In this document: positions 1-8,849 of the stretch, piece after piece
How positions within the stretch are numbered: the stretch's first letter is position 1
Layout of the letters: each line of letters opens with the position of its first letter
Assembly: GCA_905215405.1 (NCBI GenBank)
Contig: CAJMQE010000045.1
Span: 1 to 30,906 of the forward strand
Origin: an uncultured bacterium
GTDB lineage: Bacteria > Bacillota > Clostridia > Lachnospirales > Lachnospiraceae
DNA length: 30,906 nt
Reading direction: 5' to 3'
Notes under the pieces: generated by a model
Told to the model about the DNA's origin: nothing
Seen by the model: the letters and a program-made list of their open reading frames with translations, nothing else
Database searches by the model: none
Position numbers and translations under genes: made by a program

Positions 1-52
1 CGTACGGTTCAATGAGAGGGAAATAATGCTAGCCATTATTTCTCTACTCTAT
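1..52 (+). mobile_element. 3' end of a group II intron (partial)
   Basis: The first ten bases CGTACGGTTC match the 3' strand of the conserved domain V hairpin of bacterial group II introns. They are followed by a domain VI-like hairpin: AGGGAAATAATG (17-28) pairs with CATTATTTCTCT (34-45) around a five-base loop. The 3' strand continues CTACTCTAT, the usual intron end, with a candidate branch-point A seven bases from the terminal T at 52. The reverse transcriptase and the rest of the intron lie outside the window. The 3' exon begins TTTCTATAG. The rest of the gap to 312 holds only the terminator of the next gene. An ordinary terminator hairpin is the alternative, but the domain V sequence argues against it. 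Confidence 0.75.
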
Positions 53-245
53 TTTCTATAGAATTTTCTTAATTTCGTAACTAATTTCTTTATAAATCGA
101 ATTCCATATCCCATTTATATCATTTTCGATCTGACATATTTCACTATTATTACCTTTATGATAAATGTGGGAAGCTCTCTTTCATCTGCTTGTATTGTGT
201 TTCTCCTTTTTCCTATCTTACTCAAATCACCTTATAAAAAGTATA

Positions 246-274
246 TAAAAAAAGCGCATCTTTTCAGATGCGCT
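246..274 (-). terminator. Rho-independent terminator of the Ig-like protein gene
   Basis: A perfect 9-bp stem AGCGCATCT/AGATGCGCT with a 4-base loop is followed, in the minus direction, by seven T residues. It lies 39 bases after the stop codon of the Big_2 protein gene. Confidence 0.93.
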
Positions 275-312
275 CTCTTTGATTCCTACTGTATTTTATA
301 TCAATACAATCA

Positions 313-3300
313 TTATCTAATATTTGTAACTCTTACTGTACATGTTAATGTCTTACCATCTACTGTTGCAGTAATCTTTGTTGTACCTGCCATTCTGGCA
401 ACAACATGTCCTGATGAGTTAACTGTTGCGACTCTAGGATTTGCTGTTCTCCAGGAAACACTCTTGTCGGTACCATCCACATACAGATCAAATGTATCAT
501 ACTGCTCCAGTCTGATACTACTCTGACTGATTGCAAGTGAATGAACAGTACAGCTTGCTTCCTTATTGGAAATACCACCTACGCAGACAACATCTGCAGT
601 ACCAGGTCCAACTGTAGTAATTCTACCACTTCCATCAACTACTACAACTGATGTATCTGTTGAATACCAGTCTACAGACTCTGTAGTATTCGTTGGTGTA
701 ATTCGAACGGTTAACTGTCTTGTCTTACCACTCAGCATTGTAATCTCTTTTGAATTGATCTTCAGGGAAGAAATTGATACGACTGGTGATACATATACTG
801 AACAGGAACCTTTTACTTCATTACCATCATTTGATATTGCTGTAATCTTTGCTTTACCAACACCGACACCAAATACTTCACCATCTCCATCTACTGTTGC
901 AACTGCTTCATTCGATGATTCCCATCTTACATCATGAACTGATGCTTCATCAGGATATACCTGTGCGTAAACCATCTGTGAATCTCCGACTAACAGATTG
1001 ATTGAATCCGGCTGAACTGAAATCGATTGTACAGGTTCAATAACTCTGACTGCAAGCGATGCGCTAACACCACTTCCATCTTCAGCTGTACATGTTACAA
1101 CTGTCATTCCATATCCATTTGCTGAAATGTTACCATTATCATCAACAGATGCTACTCCAGGATCAGCGGAACTCCAGATTACATTTCTGTTCGTCGCTGT
1201 ATCTGATTTAACAGTTGCATACACTCTACCCTGTGCACCAATATTCATTGTTTTATAAGTTTCGTTAATTTCAATAGAAGATACATATTCCTTAACATCA
1301 ATGGAAACCGTAGCTGTTAATTTTAACTCATCAGTTGTTGCAATAATTACACAACTACCACCCTGATTAGCTGTAACAATACCATTTTCATCAACGCTTG
1401 CTACTGCAGGATCACTTGACTGATAAGTAACTTTCTTATTATCTGCATCCATTGGTTCGATCTGTGGAATAATCGCATACTTTGCGCCTACCCACATTTC
1501 CTGATAGCTTGAATTCAGTGTAAAACCTGTAATAGGCTGCGTAACTGTTACAAGACAGGTTGCTGTCAATCCAGAATCTTCATTCAATGCAATAATAGTT
1601 GTTACACCAGATCCAACTGCTGTAACTTTACCATCAGCATCAACTGTGGCAATTGTTTCATCTTTACTTGACCATTTAATAACTTTATTATCCGCATTTT
1701 CAGGAAGGACTGTAGCATTCAACCAGAATACTGCTCCCTTTCGTACGGTTGTTTCTGTCGTATTCAATACAACGCTCGTAGCAGGCTGCTTAACATAAAT
1801 GTTACACATTGCCGAAATACCACCATCAATTGACTGACAGAGAATTGTTGCTGTACCTGTACCAACTGCTTCGACCAGACCATTCTGATCAACTGTACAT
1901 ACACTTGGATTAGATGATGACCATGCTACTGTTCTGTTTGTTGCCGTAAGTGGAAGAACTTCAGCTGTAATTCTCAGCTTACTGCCCATTGTCATAATCT
2001 CATTTGTGTAATCCAATGTTACAGATTCAACTGGTACACTAATATAGAAGTTACATGTTGCAATGTATGAATTATCAAGTGTCTTACAAATGATAGTTGC
2101 ATATCCAGGTGCTACGAATTTTACAAGACCGTTTTCATCAACCGTAATAACAGATTCATCAGATGATGTCCAGGAAACATTACGATTTACACCGTCGCCT
2201 TCTGGAAGTACTGTTGCACTTAATTGGTAGCTTCCAACTGCCATTGTAGAATTTACGGATGTCTGATTCAGGCTAAGACCTGTAACAGGTTCTCTGACAC
2301 TGACATCACAACTTGCTACTTTTAAGCCATCCATAGTGATTACTGAAATTGTTGCAGTACCACCTTTCAGACCTTTAACAGTTGCTTTTGTACTATCACC
2401 TTCAACAGATGCTACATCTGCATTTGAAGTTGTCCATAAAACTTTATCATTATATGGCTGTGAAGGATTGAATAATAACTGAACAATTGATGATTCTCCA
2501 CGATTGATGCTCATAGAGGACGGATCAAGTGTTACTTCTCCAACTGGAGTTCTAACATATACATAACATTCTGCTGACTTCATAAGTCCATCAATATTCT
2601 GTACTGCAGTAATTTTAACAACACCGGATTTAACACCAGTTACTGTCAGTGTCTTACCATCTTCACTCTGTACGGTTGATACAATTGTATCTGATGAAAC
2701 CTGCTGTCCAACTTCTGCCTGATTTTCAACTTTAAATGTGATAGGTGAATCAGTTGTTGTCAGAGCCTTCAGATCGAAGGATTCATCTACATTAATTTCT
2801 TTGCTGGTTGTGCTAAGTCCAAAGGAATCAATAACATTAATTGTAATACTCAGATTATATTTTTCATTGTATTTGTTTGTCTGATTATTGACATCTGTAG
2901 GTCTTGATACTGAAATTGTTGCAGTACCACTACCAACTGCTGTTACAAGACCATTCTGGTCTACGGTTAAAACACTATTGTTGCTTGTTGCCCATGTAAG
3001 TTCTCCCGGACGTCCACTTGTCTGAAGCTGGAAGGAATCGGCAACATTCATGTTTTCAATTGAATTCTGCCATTTAAATGGTACAACTACCCAGATATCA
3101 TCATAAGTACCACTTAAAAATGTCTGTGCACCAGATACATCTTTTGCCATGATACCAGCTGTCAGCTTTGTAACACCTGCGTATTTACCAAGTACTTCTC
3201 CATTGTCATAAGTTGTAAGAATATCAGTATTCTCTGCCTGCCATGTTGCACCAGACTGACTTGGATTCTTTACATTGGATTTGATCAAAGTTCTTTCAAA

Positions 3301-4092
3301 TGGTACATAAGGAGTTGCATCAAGTGTTACCACTCTATTTCCTTCGCTATTAACAGCGCCATCTGTAAAGTCTACTTTCGCATTAACTACGAAAGATTTT
3401 TCAAGGTAAGTATTGCCTGAACCATCTTTTGTTCTGACAGTTACCTTTGTTGATCCACCACCTACAACTGTGATCGTACCACTGCTGCTTGTTGATGATG
3501 CGATTTCTACGACACCAGGATTTGATGTTTCAATAACAAGTGGGTTATCTACACCTGTATTTGTTGTAAAGCTGATACTGTCACCAACTTTATATACCTG
3601 CTGTCCTAATGTCTGTTCTGTACTGCCATATGCATCTGCAATGTTCGTATACCGAATTGGTACTGTAACATTTGCTGTAGCTGTTGCAGCTTCAATATCC
3701 TGCACTGGCTGATTGCTCTCATCATATTTGATTGAGTGATATGTAGCGATTACTCTAGATTTACCTGCGTAATCCGCATAGACTTTCGCCGTACTTCCTG
3801 TAGCTCCTTCAGATTTGTTACCCGAATTATCCAGGAAATATACTACTCCGGCATTCTCTGTAGTCCATTTTACATTTTCCAGAAGTGGAGCCCCGCTGAC
3901 ACTGTTGTCGTCTGTTCCTGTAAGATTGGCCTGTAATTCCAGATTTGCGCCCTGTTCAATTACAGGATTGGAATCAACCATCGTTACTTTGACATTTGTG
4001 CTCGCACTAACATAGCCAATGTAAATGGCTACTAATACTCCCGCTATCCCCATACCTAAAATAGCTTTCCAAAATTTTCTTAATCTTCTCAT
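313..4092 (-). CDS. Large surface protein of tandem bacterial Ig-like (Big_2) domains
   Basis: This is a 1259-residue protein with a basic N terminus (MRRLRKFWK) and one hydrophobic segment at about residues 10-31, acting as a signal peptide or membrane anchor. The remainder is repeated Ig-like units of about 80-90 residues. Most carry the Big_2 signature, a W-x-S/T-S core, then VATVDxxGxVxAxGxGxATI. I count roughly nine clear units from about residue 520 to the end, and up to five more divergent ones before that. Such proteins usually act outside the cell in adhesion or carbohydrate contact. No LPXTG motif, SLH domain or other C-terminal anchor is visible; it ends in a normal Ig strand. The start at 4092 is chosen because AGGAG lies 6 bases upstream; an in-frame ATG pair 30 bases earlier has no such site. 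It is monocistronic, with its own SigD-like promoter, folded leader and terminator. Confidence 0.9.
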   Translation of the reverse strand: MRRLRKFWKAILGMGIAGVLVAIYIGYVSASTNVKVTMVDSNPVIEQGANLELQANLTGTDDNSVSGAPLLENVKWTTENAGVVYFLDNSGNKSEGATGSTAKVYADYAGKSRVIATYHSIKYDESNQPVQDIEAATATANVTVPIRYTNIADAYGSTEQTLGQQVYKVGDSISFTTNTGVDNPLVIETSNPGVVEIASSTSSSGTITVVGGGSTKVTVRTKDGSGNTYLEKSFVVNAKVDFTDGAVNSEGNRVVTLDATPYVPFERTLIKSNVKNPSQSGATWQAENTDILTTYDNGEVLGKYAGVTKLTAGIMAKDVSGAQTFLSGTYDDIWVVVPFKWQNSIENMNVADSFQLQTSGRPGELTWATSNNSVLTVDQNGLVTAVGSGTATISVSRPTDVNNQTNKYNEKYNLSITINVIDSFGLSTTSKEINVDESFDLKALTTTDSPITFKVENQAEVGQQVSSDTIVSTVQSEDGKTLTVTGVKSGVVKITAVQNIDGLMKSAECYVYVRTPVGEVTLDPSSMSINRGESSIVQLLFNPSQPYNDKVLWTTSNADVASVEGDSTKATVKGLKGGTATISVITMDGLKVASCDVSVREPVTGLSLNQTSVNSTMAVGSYQLSATVLPEGDGVNRNVSWTSSDESVITVDENGLVKFVAPGYATIICKTLDNSYIATCNFYISVPVESVTLDYTNEIMTMGSKLRITAEVLPLTATNRTVAWSSSNPSVCTVDQNGLVEAVGTGTATILCQSIDGGISAMCNIYVKQPATSVVLNTTETTVRKGAVFWLNATVLPENADNKVIKWSSKDETIATVDADGKVTAVGSGVTTIIALNEDSGLTATCLVTVTQPITGFTLNSSYQEMWVGAKYAIIPQIEPMDADNKKVTYQSSDPAVASVDENGIVTANQGGSCVIIATTDELKLTATVSIDVKEYVSSIEINETYKTMNIGAQGRVYATVKSDTATNRNVIWSSADPGVASVDDNGNISANGYGMTVVTCTAEDGSGVSASLAVRVIEPVQSISVQPDSINLLVGDSQMVYAQVYPDEASVHDVRWESSNEAVATVDGDGEVFGVGVGKAKITAISNDGNEVKGSCSVYVSPVVSISSLKINSKEITMLSGKTRQLTVRITPTNTTESVDWYSTDTSVVVVDGSGRITTVGPGTADVVCVGGISNKEASCTVHSLAISQSSIRLEQYDTFDLYVDGTDKSVSWRTANPRVATVNSSGHVVARMAGTTKITATVDGKTLTCTVRVTNIR

Positions 4093-4148
4093 ACTTCGCT
4101 CCTGTCTGTATGCCTTCATCATACAAAAAAAGTAATGTAAAAATATAA

Positions 4149-4238
4149 TAAAGGTAATTTTGAAAACGTGGCAGCGACTTCAATGTCGAAGCACTCCTAT
4201 CGGCATGCCTGTCTTTCGTTGCTGCCAAAGTACCTTTA
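4149..4238 (-). ncRNA. Structured leader RNA, class not recognised
   Basis: In the minus-strand transcript, UAAAGGUA (or AAAGGUA, 4238-4231) pairs with UACCUUU(A) (4156-4149), giving an 8-bp outer stem. Inside, UGGCAGC (4227-4221) pairs perfectly with GCUGCCA (4175-4169). The enclosed 45 bases hold a hairpin with a GAUA loop (CC-GAUA-GG extended by GCA/UGC) and a second one, CUUC-GACAUU-GAAG or CGAC/GUCG. It lies between the SigD-like promoter and the Ig-like gene, about 57 bases before the chosen start. Its nested paired helices around a conserved-looking core resemble a riboswitch or cis-regulatory RNA. It does not carry the GEMM-I c-di-GMP core (GACGCAAAGC), nor the T-box, SAM, TPP, cobalamin or glycine signatures I know. 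Confidence 0.55.
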
Positions 4239-4275
4239 GCACCATAAATAAATATATTTAGTTTTTACTATCTAT

Positions 4276-4303
4276 TTATCGACATTTTATACTATTTAGT
4301 TTA
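4276..4303 (-). promoter_or_regulatory. SigD/FliA-type promoter for the Ig-like protein gene
   Basis: On the minus strand TAAA (4303-4300) is separated by 16 bases from GTCGATAA (4283-4276). The flagellar sigma factor consensus is TAAA-N15/16-GCCGATAA, so only one base of the -10 differs. Transcription would start near 4269, just upstream of the folded leader. A SigA-like TATAAA is embedded in the spacer, so housekeeping transcription is an alternative. The region is AT-rich, which raises the chance of a fortuitous TAAA. Confidence 0.5.
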
Positions 4304-4420
4304 CATTAATTTCTATATTTTTTCAACATGTTTCCTGAAAGTCCATGCATAAAAATTGGGAATATCGTTCATCTGGTTGTATTTTTTCGTTCATATACCC
4401 GATTTTAATCTGATAAAATC

Positions 4421-4462
4421 AAAAAAAGTCTGCAACGTGCTCATCAAATCACATTGCAGACT
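4421..4462 (-). terminator. Terminator of kdgK
   Basis: AGTCTGCAA(C/A)GTG at 4427-4439 pairs with CAC(A)TTGCAGACT at 4450-4462, with a single internal mismatch. The minus transcript then runs into at least six T residues (4421-4426). It lies 57 bases past the kdgK stop. Between here and the SigD-like promoter there is only AT-rich DNA without another visible feature. Confidence 0.9.
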
Positions 4463-4518
4463 AATTAATATTTCAGAATTCCAACTATAAGGTTGTCCTA
4501 CTGATCTATTATTTTTAA

Positions 4519-5550
4519 TTATCTCTGAACTCTACCTGAAGCATCTCCGCCTGCAAGTGTTTCAACTTCTTTTCTAGAAACGAGGTTGAAATCACCAGGG
4601 ATTGTATGCTTAAGAGCTGATGCAGCAACACCATATTCAAGAGCATCCTTGAAGTTCTTACCATCTACTAAGCCGCAGATTGTACCAGCAGCGAATGAAT
4701 CACCACCACCAACACGGTCAACGATTGGATGAATGCTGTATTCTTTTGAATGATAGAATTCTTTTGTTTCTGCAGAATAGATACAAGCTGACCAGCCATT
4801 ATCTGAAGCAGAGTGGCTTACACGTAATGAACTTACGCAATATTTGAAGTTGAATTTTTCAACCATCTGTTCGAAGATTGATTTGTATCCAGCTAATTCA
4901 AGTTCACCACTTGTAACATCTGTATCACCTGGTTTGAAGCCTAATACTAATTCAGCATCTTCTTCATTACCGATACATACATCAACGTACTGCATAAGGT
5001 TTGTCATAACCTTCTGAGCTTTTTCAGAAGACCATAATTTTTTACGGAAGTTAAGGTCAACAGAAACAGTTACGCCATGTTTTTTAGCAGCTTTAAGAGC
5101 TTCTTCTGTTAATTTAGCAGCTTCATCTGAAACAGCTGGTGTAATACCTGTGAAATGGAACCAATCAGCACCTTCAAAGATCTTGTCAAAATCAAAATCT
5201 GCAGCTGTTGCTGTAGCGATTGAAGAATGAGCTCTATCATAAACTACTTTAGAAGGTCTCATTGATGAACCTGATTCTAAGTAATAGATACCAAGTCTTT
5301 CGCCACATTTAGCGATATTCTTAGTTCCTACGTTATATTTTCTAAGTGCTGCTACTGCACATTCACCAATTTCGTTGTCTGGTACTGCTGTAACGAATTC
5401 AGCGTCATGTCCGTAATTTGCAAGTGATACTGCAACGTTAGCTTCACCACCGCCGTAGCATACATCAAATTCATCTGCCTGGATAAATTTTTCATTGTTT
5501 GGAGTAGATAATCTTAACATGATCTCTCCCATTGTTACTACTTTTGCCAT
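4519..5550 (-). CDS. kdgK: 2-dehydro-3-deoxygluconokinase (PfkB family)
   Basis: KdgK phosphorylates 2-keto-3-deoxygluconate with ATP to 2-keto-3-deoxy-6-phosphogluconate, the last step before aldol cleavage. The 343-residue protein has the ribokinase/PfkB fold: an N-terminal GGGEANVAVSLANYG segment (about residues 33-47) and the C-terminal signature DRVGGGDSFAAG, whose D284 is the expected catalytic base. It is somewhat longer than the 309-residue E. coli enzyme, with a short extension at the C terminus. AAGGAG lies 7-8 bases before the ATG. It is separated by about 260 bases from the next gene upstream and has its own terminator, so it is probably a separate transcript in the galacturonate cluster. 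Another sugar kinase of the family is the alternative, but the uxaA/uxaB/uxaC neighbours make KdgK most likely. Confidence 0.88.
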   Translation of the reverse strand: MAKVVTMGEIMLRLSTPNNEKFIQADEFDVCYGGGEANVAVSLANYGHDAEFVTAVPDNEIGECAVAALRKYNVGTKNIAKCGERLGIYYLESGSSMRPSKVVYDRAHSSIATATAADFDFDKIFEGADWFHFTGITPAVSDEAAKLTEEALKAAKKHGVTVSVDLNFRKKLWSSEKAQKVMTNLMQYVDVCIGNEEDAELVLGFKPGDTDVTSGELELAGYKSIFEQMVEKFNFKYCVSSLRVSHSASDNGWSACIYSAETKEFYHSKEYSIHPIVDRVGGGDSFAAGTICGLVDGKNFKDALEYGVAASALKHTIPGDFNLVSRKEVETLAGGDASGRVQR

Positions 5551-5812
5551 TTTTATAATCTCCTTAAAATAAAGTTATGCGAATCAATATGCTCCGCTTG
5601 ATTTATAATAACCGAGTCCGAACAGAATTCAGACTCAATATTACACTATATATGTTCAATAAAAATGCTAAAATCTAAAGTACATTTCATAAAATTATGA
5701 AGACAAAAGATCAGGTCGACACAATGCCACAAAACATAATCTAATTCTAATATTTCAGACACATTTTGTCAACACATAAAATGCCATTTAATGTACATTT
5801 TGCCTGCTTTTT

Positions 5813-7129
5813 TCACTTTCTGACCTTCGCATTTGGATATATTTTTTCAATTCTAGAATCCTGGAATCTTTCATCCAGAATTTTTTCCAGTTTTGTTGTC
5901 GCTTCCACTCCAGTTGCACGCTGTGTATAACGGGCCAGTGCACCCGCTGAAATCAGTGCATTAAAGGACATAAAAACAATCAGGAACCAGCACATGATCT
6001 TACCATATCTGACTGGTATTCTTTCAATCAGTTCTGAAACACGTGGATACAGAATTTTGATCCAGACGACTGCAGCAATTCCCCAGAAAAAACAGAACAA
6101 CAAATTGATTCTTCCACCAAGATTAAATGGCAGATGACTGTAATCCCAGAAAACGGTACCAAAGAAAATCTCTGTAAAAACACTGCAGATATATTCATAT
6201 GCTCCACCAAGTACTGTACCAAAAGTGAAGATATAACCATCACTCTTATTTCTGTATCTATGTAAAATTGCCGATGCTCCTGCAATTGCAAGACCCCAGA
6301 CGATACTGAACGGACCATATACAACACTGCTCCTGCTCATGATCCTGCCTGTTGTTACATAACAGAATATGGTTTCAATAATATCGCCAAGAAACGCTCC
6401 GATAAAAAAGAGACATACCAGTTTATAAAAGCCACAGCCCTCTGCAAATTTTCCTGAACCATCCTTTTGTTTTTTCAAGTCCTGTGGAGACAAATCCCTG
6501 ATAGATGGATACGCTCTCTGCATTCTTTTCTGGACCAGATTAAAAATGAACGTTGTCAGTCTGGAGGAAATACTTTCCAGTCCGTCAGTAATATTTTTTA
6601 ATCTTTTGATCCTGTGTTTGATTCCAAGTACCACAGTAAAACTTGTAATAAAATCGATCACACACATAATGCAAACAACAAGTACCAGGATTTCCATCAC
6701 ACGCTCTGGAAGCAGATGATAGAGTGATAAGCAAAGCGGAACCAGAATTTTTAAGGTTGCAACTCCAAGTGCTCCCCATACAAGAGCATATCTTAAGCAG
6801 ATATAGCCTTCCATGTTCCACTTGATATCAGAATAATCCCACCACTTTTTATGAAAGATCTGTTCCATGATCCGTCCGGTCAGAAGTTCTGCGAATGTAG
6901 AAATGATCATACATCCAAGAAATAAAAAGAACCACTGTTCAGCCAGATCCTTTAAAACAATCATCATAATTACAGTTGTAATACCATAAACCGGACAAAA
7001 AGGTCCAAAGAAAAAGCCCCTGTTAACAAATCGTCTGTTCTTCGCAGCCGCCTGGGCTGTTTCCAGGACCCAGCCTGAAAATGAGACCACAAGAATGATC
7101 CACATATATACAAAAAAACTGTTATTCAT
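5813..7129 (-). CDS. CmpB-family (putative ABC-transporter type IV) membrane protein with duplicated domain
   Basis: This 438-residue, strongly hydrophobic protein matches the PF06541-type family often labelled putative ABC transporter permease; its biochemical role is not established. The first half carries the family signatures GWVLETAQAA, NRGFFFGPFCPVYG (about residues 36-49) and WWDYSDIKWNMEGYICLRYA. The second half repeats the pattern in weaker form: GDIIETIFCY, VVYGPFSIVWG and VFWDYSHLPFNLGGRINLLF. The protein therefore looks like an internal duplication, with about five membrane spans per half and a basic loop (about residues 170-230) between them. The Shine-Dalgarno is poor: AAGGG is 11 bases before the ATG. 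It sits inside the galacturonate cluster on the same strand, but a terminator separates it from uxaA upstream. Membership of the uronate regulon is unproven. Confidence 0.75.
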   Translation of the reverse strand: MNNSFFVYMWIILVVSFSGWVLETAQAAAKNRRFVNRGFFFGPFCPVYGITTVIMMIVLKDLAEQWFFLFLGCMIISTFAELLTGRIMEQIFHKKWWDYSDIKWNMEGYICLRYALVWGALGVATLKILVPLCLSLYHLLPERVMEILVLVVCIMCVIDFITSFTVVLGIKHRIKRLKNITDGLESISSRLTTFIFNLVQKRMQRAYPSIRDLSPQDLKKQKDGSGKFAEGCGFYKLVCLFFIGAFLGDIIETIFCYVTTGRIMSRSSVVYGPFSIVWGLAIAGASAILHRYRNKSDGYIFTFGTVLGGAYEYICSVFTEIFFGTVFWDYSHLPFNLGGRINLLFCFFWGIAAVVWIKILYPRVSELIERIPVRYGKIMCWFLIVFMSFNALISAGALARYTQRATGVEATTKLEKILDERFQDSRIEKIYPNAKVRK

Positions 7130-7263
7130 ATATTACCATGCCCTTAATATTTTGCTCATATGATTATACTATACTCGAATCTGCCATCAAACATGACCAT
7201 ACAGATTCATTTATAGGACTCATATTACGAAATCATTTTCATTTTACGACCCATGCATAGATA

Positions 7264-7308
7264 AAAACTTCGCAACAGCTCCTGCTCAAAAGTCTGTCAC
7301 GAAGTTTT
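7264..7308 (-). terminator. Terminator of uxaA
   Basis: AAAACTTCG (7264-7272) pairs with CGAAGTTTT (7300-7308); in RNA the stem extends further through G-U pairs and ACAG/CTGT. The minus transcript ends in a T5 run (7263-7267). It lies about 45 bases after the uxaA stop. Confidence 0.88.
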
Positions 7309-7353
7309 CATTGTTTACTCAGGTCGCAGTGCATTTCTAATACATTTTAACGA

Positions 7354-8835
7354 TTAGAGTGTAACGCCCTGTTTAAAGATTGCAAGATCATGGAATCCAG
7401 CTTCTTCTGCTTTTACTTTCTTTCCTGATGCAACTGCAAGAACAAAATCAAATAATTCCTTTGAAAGTTCTTCCATAGGTACATCTTCAACAAGTCTACC
7501 ACAGTTAAAGTCGATCCAGTTTCCTTTCTTACCAGCAAGTCTTGAATTTGTTGAAATCTTAACTGTTGGAACTGGTGATGCAAATGGTGTGCCTCTGCCA
7601 GTTGTGAAAAGAACGATCTGTGCTCCAGATGCAGCACATGCAGTTGATGCAACAAGGTCATTACCAGGTGCGCTCAGAAGATTGAGACCTTTATTCTGTA
7701 CTCTTTCACCATAAGCAAGTACACCTTTTACAAGAGAATGTCCTGATTTCTGTGTGCATCCAAGTGATTTATCTTCCAGAGTTGTAATACCACCATCTTT
7801 GTTTCCAGGTGATGGATTTTCATAAATTTCCTGACCATTTTTAATAAAGTATTCTTTAAAATCATTGATCAGATGAACTGTCTTCTCAAATAATTCTTTA
7901 TTAGCACATCTATCCATAAGAAGTGTTTCAGCACCGAACATTTCAGGTACTTCTGTTAAAATTGTTGTACCACCTTTTGATACAAGCATATCAGAGAATA
8001 CACCAACTGTTGGGTTTGCTGTGATACCTGATAATCCATCAGATCCGCCACATTTCATACCAATAACAAGTTCTTTTGCACTAACTTTTTCTCTCTTAAA
8101 TGTTGCTGCATAATTCATGAGTTCTTCCATCATCTTTTCAGCAACTTCCTGTTCATCTTCGACATCCTGAACCTGTAAGAATTTAACTCTGTCAGGATTT
8201 ACTTCGCCGATGTAATCTTTCAGGACTTCGATACGGCTGTTTTCACATCCAAGACCAAGCACAAGAACTGCACCTGCATTTGGATGATTGATCAGATCTG
8301 CAAGAATTGTTCTTGTATGTTCCTGATCATCTGTTGTCTGTGAACATCCATAAGGATGTGGGAATGCAACAACTTCATCAACGCCTTCTGGTTTGTTCAT
8401 TCTTGCAGTAGCTTCGATTGCTCTTGCAATTGAATTAACACAGCCAACAGTTGGAACGATCCAAACTTCATTACGAACGCCGACTTTACCATTTTCTCTC
8501 ATGTAGCCATCAAAGAAAGCTTCTTCGGTTGGTTCTACATCAGATCCTGTTGGATTGTATGTGTATTCAAGTAATTCGCCAAGTGCTGTCTTTAAGTTAT
8601 GTGTATGAATCCATCCACCAACTTCAACATCAGCCTGTGCATATCCGATTCTAAAACCATATTTAATAACTGCATCGCCCTTTTTAACTGGTTTGATTGC
8701 AAATTTATGGCCCTGTGGAATATCTTCAATTGTTGTAACCTGTGTACCAGCCACATCAAGAGTTGTTCCCTTTGCGATCGGTTTCAGTGCAACTGCAACA
8801 TTATCTTTCGGATTGATCTTAATAATATCCTGCAT
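7354..8835 (-). CDS. uxaA: Altronate dehydratase
   Basis: UxaA dehydrates D-altronate to 2-keto-3-deoxygluconate, feeding KdgK. The 493-residue protein has the full-length arrangement: an N-terminal SAF-type domain (about residues 1-85, beginning MQDIIKINPKDNVAVALKPI) joined to the large dehydratase domain with GMKCGGSDGLSGITANP and a Cys-rich C-terminal part. Length is close to the 495-residue E. coli enzyme. The start at 8835 is chosen because GGAGG lies 5 bases upstream and the sequence then aligns with the family; an in-frame ATG eight codons earlier overlaps an inverted repeat and has no ribosome site. It follows uxaB on the same strand, but with a 333-base gap containing a uxaB terminator, so it probably has its own promoter. 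Confidence 0.93.
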   Translation of the reverse strand: MQDIIKINPKDNVAVALKPIAKGTTLDVAGTQVTTIEDIPQGHKFAIKPVKKGDAVIKYGFRIGYAQADVEVGGWIHTHNLKTALGELLEYTYNPTGSDVEPTEEAFFDGYMRENGKVGVRNEVWIVPTVGCVNSIARAIEATARMNKPEGVDEVVAFPHPYGCSQTTDDQEHTRTILADLINHPNAGAVLVLGLGCENSRIEVLKDYIGEVNPDRVKFLQVQDVEDEQEVAEKMMEELMNYAATFKREKVSAKELVIGMKCGGSDGLSGITANPTVGVFSDMLVSKGGTTILTEVPEMFGAETLLMDRCANKELFEKTVHLINDFKEYFIKNGQEIYENPSPGNKDGGITTLEDKSLGCTQKSGHSLVKGVLAYGERVQNKGLNLLSAPGNDLVASTACAASGAQIVLFTTGRGTPFASPVPTVKISTNSRLAGKKGNWIDFNCGRLVEDVPMEELSKELFDFVLAVASGKKVKAEEAGFHDLAIFKQGVTL

Positions 8836-8849
8836 ATAAACCTCCAATA

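Noticed and set aside
17..45. Ordinary Rho-independent terminator at the left edge
   Set aside because: The hairpin is preceded by CGTACGGTTC and followed by CTACTCTAT without a T run, which fits group II intron domain VI better.
158..526. Plus-strand open frame of 122 codons overlapping the end of the Ig-like gene
   Set aside because: It is antisense to the Big_2 gene for most of its length, crosses that gene's terminator and has no ribosome site; similar antisense frames elsewhere were dropped for the same reason.
4149..4238. c-di-GMP-I (GEMM) or c-di-GMP-II riboswitch upstream of the Ig-like gene
   Set aside because: The context is attractive, but the GEMM-I core GCAAACC/GACGCAAAGC and the class II core are absent, so I left the RNA unclassified.
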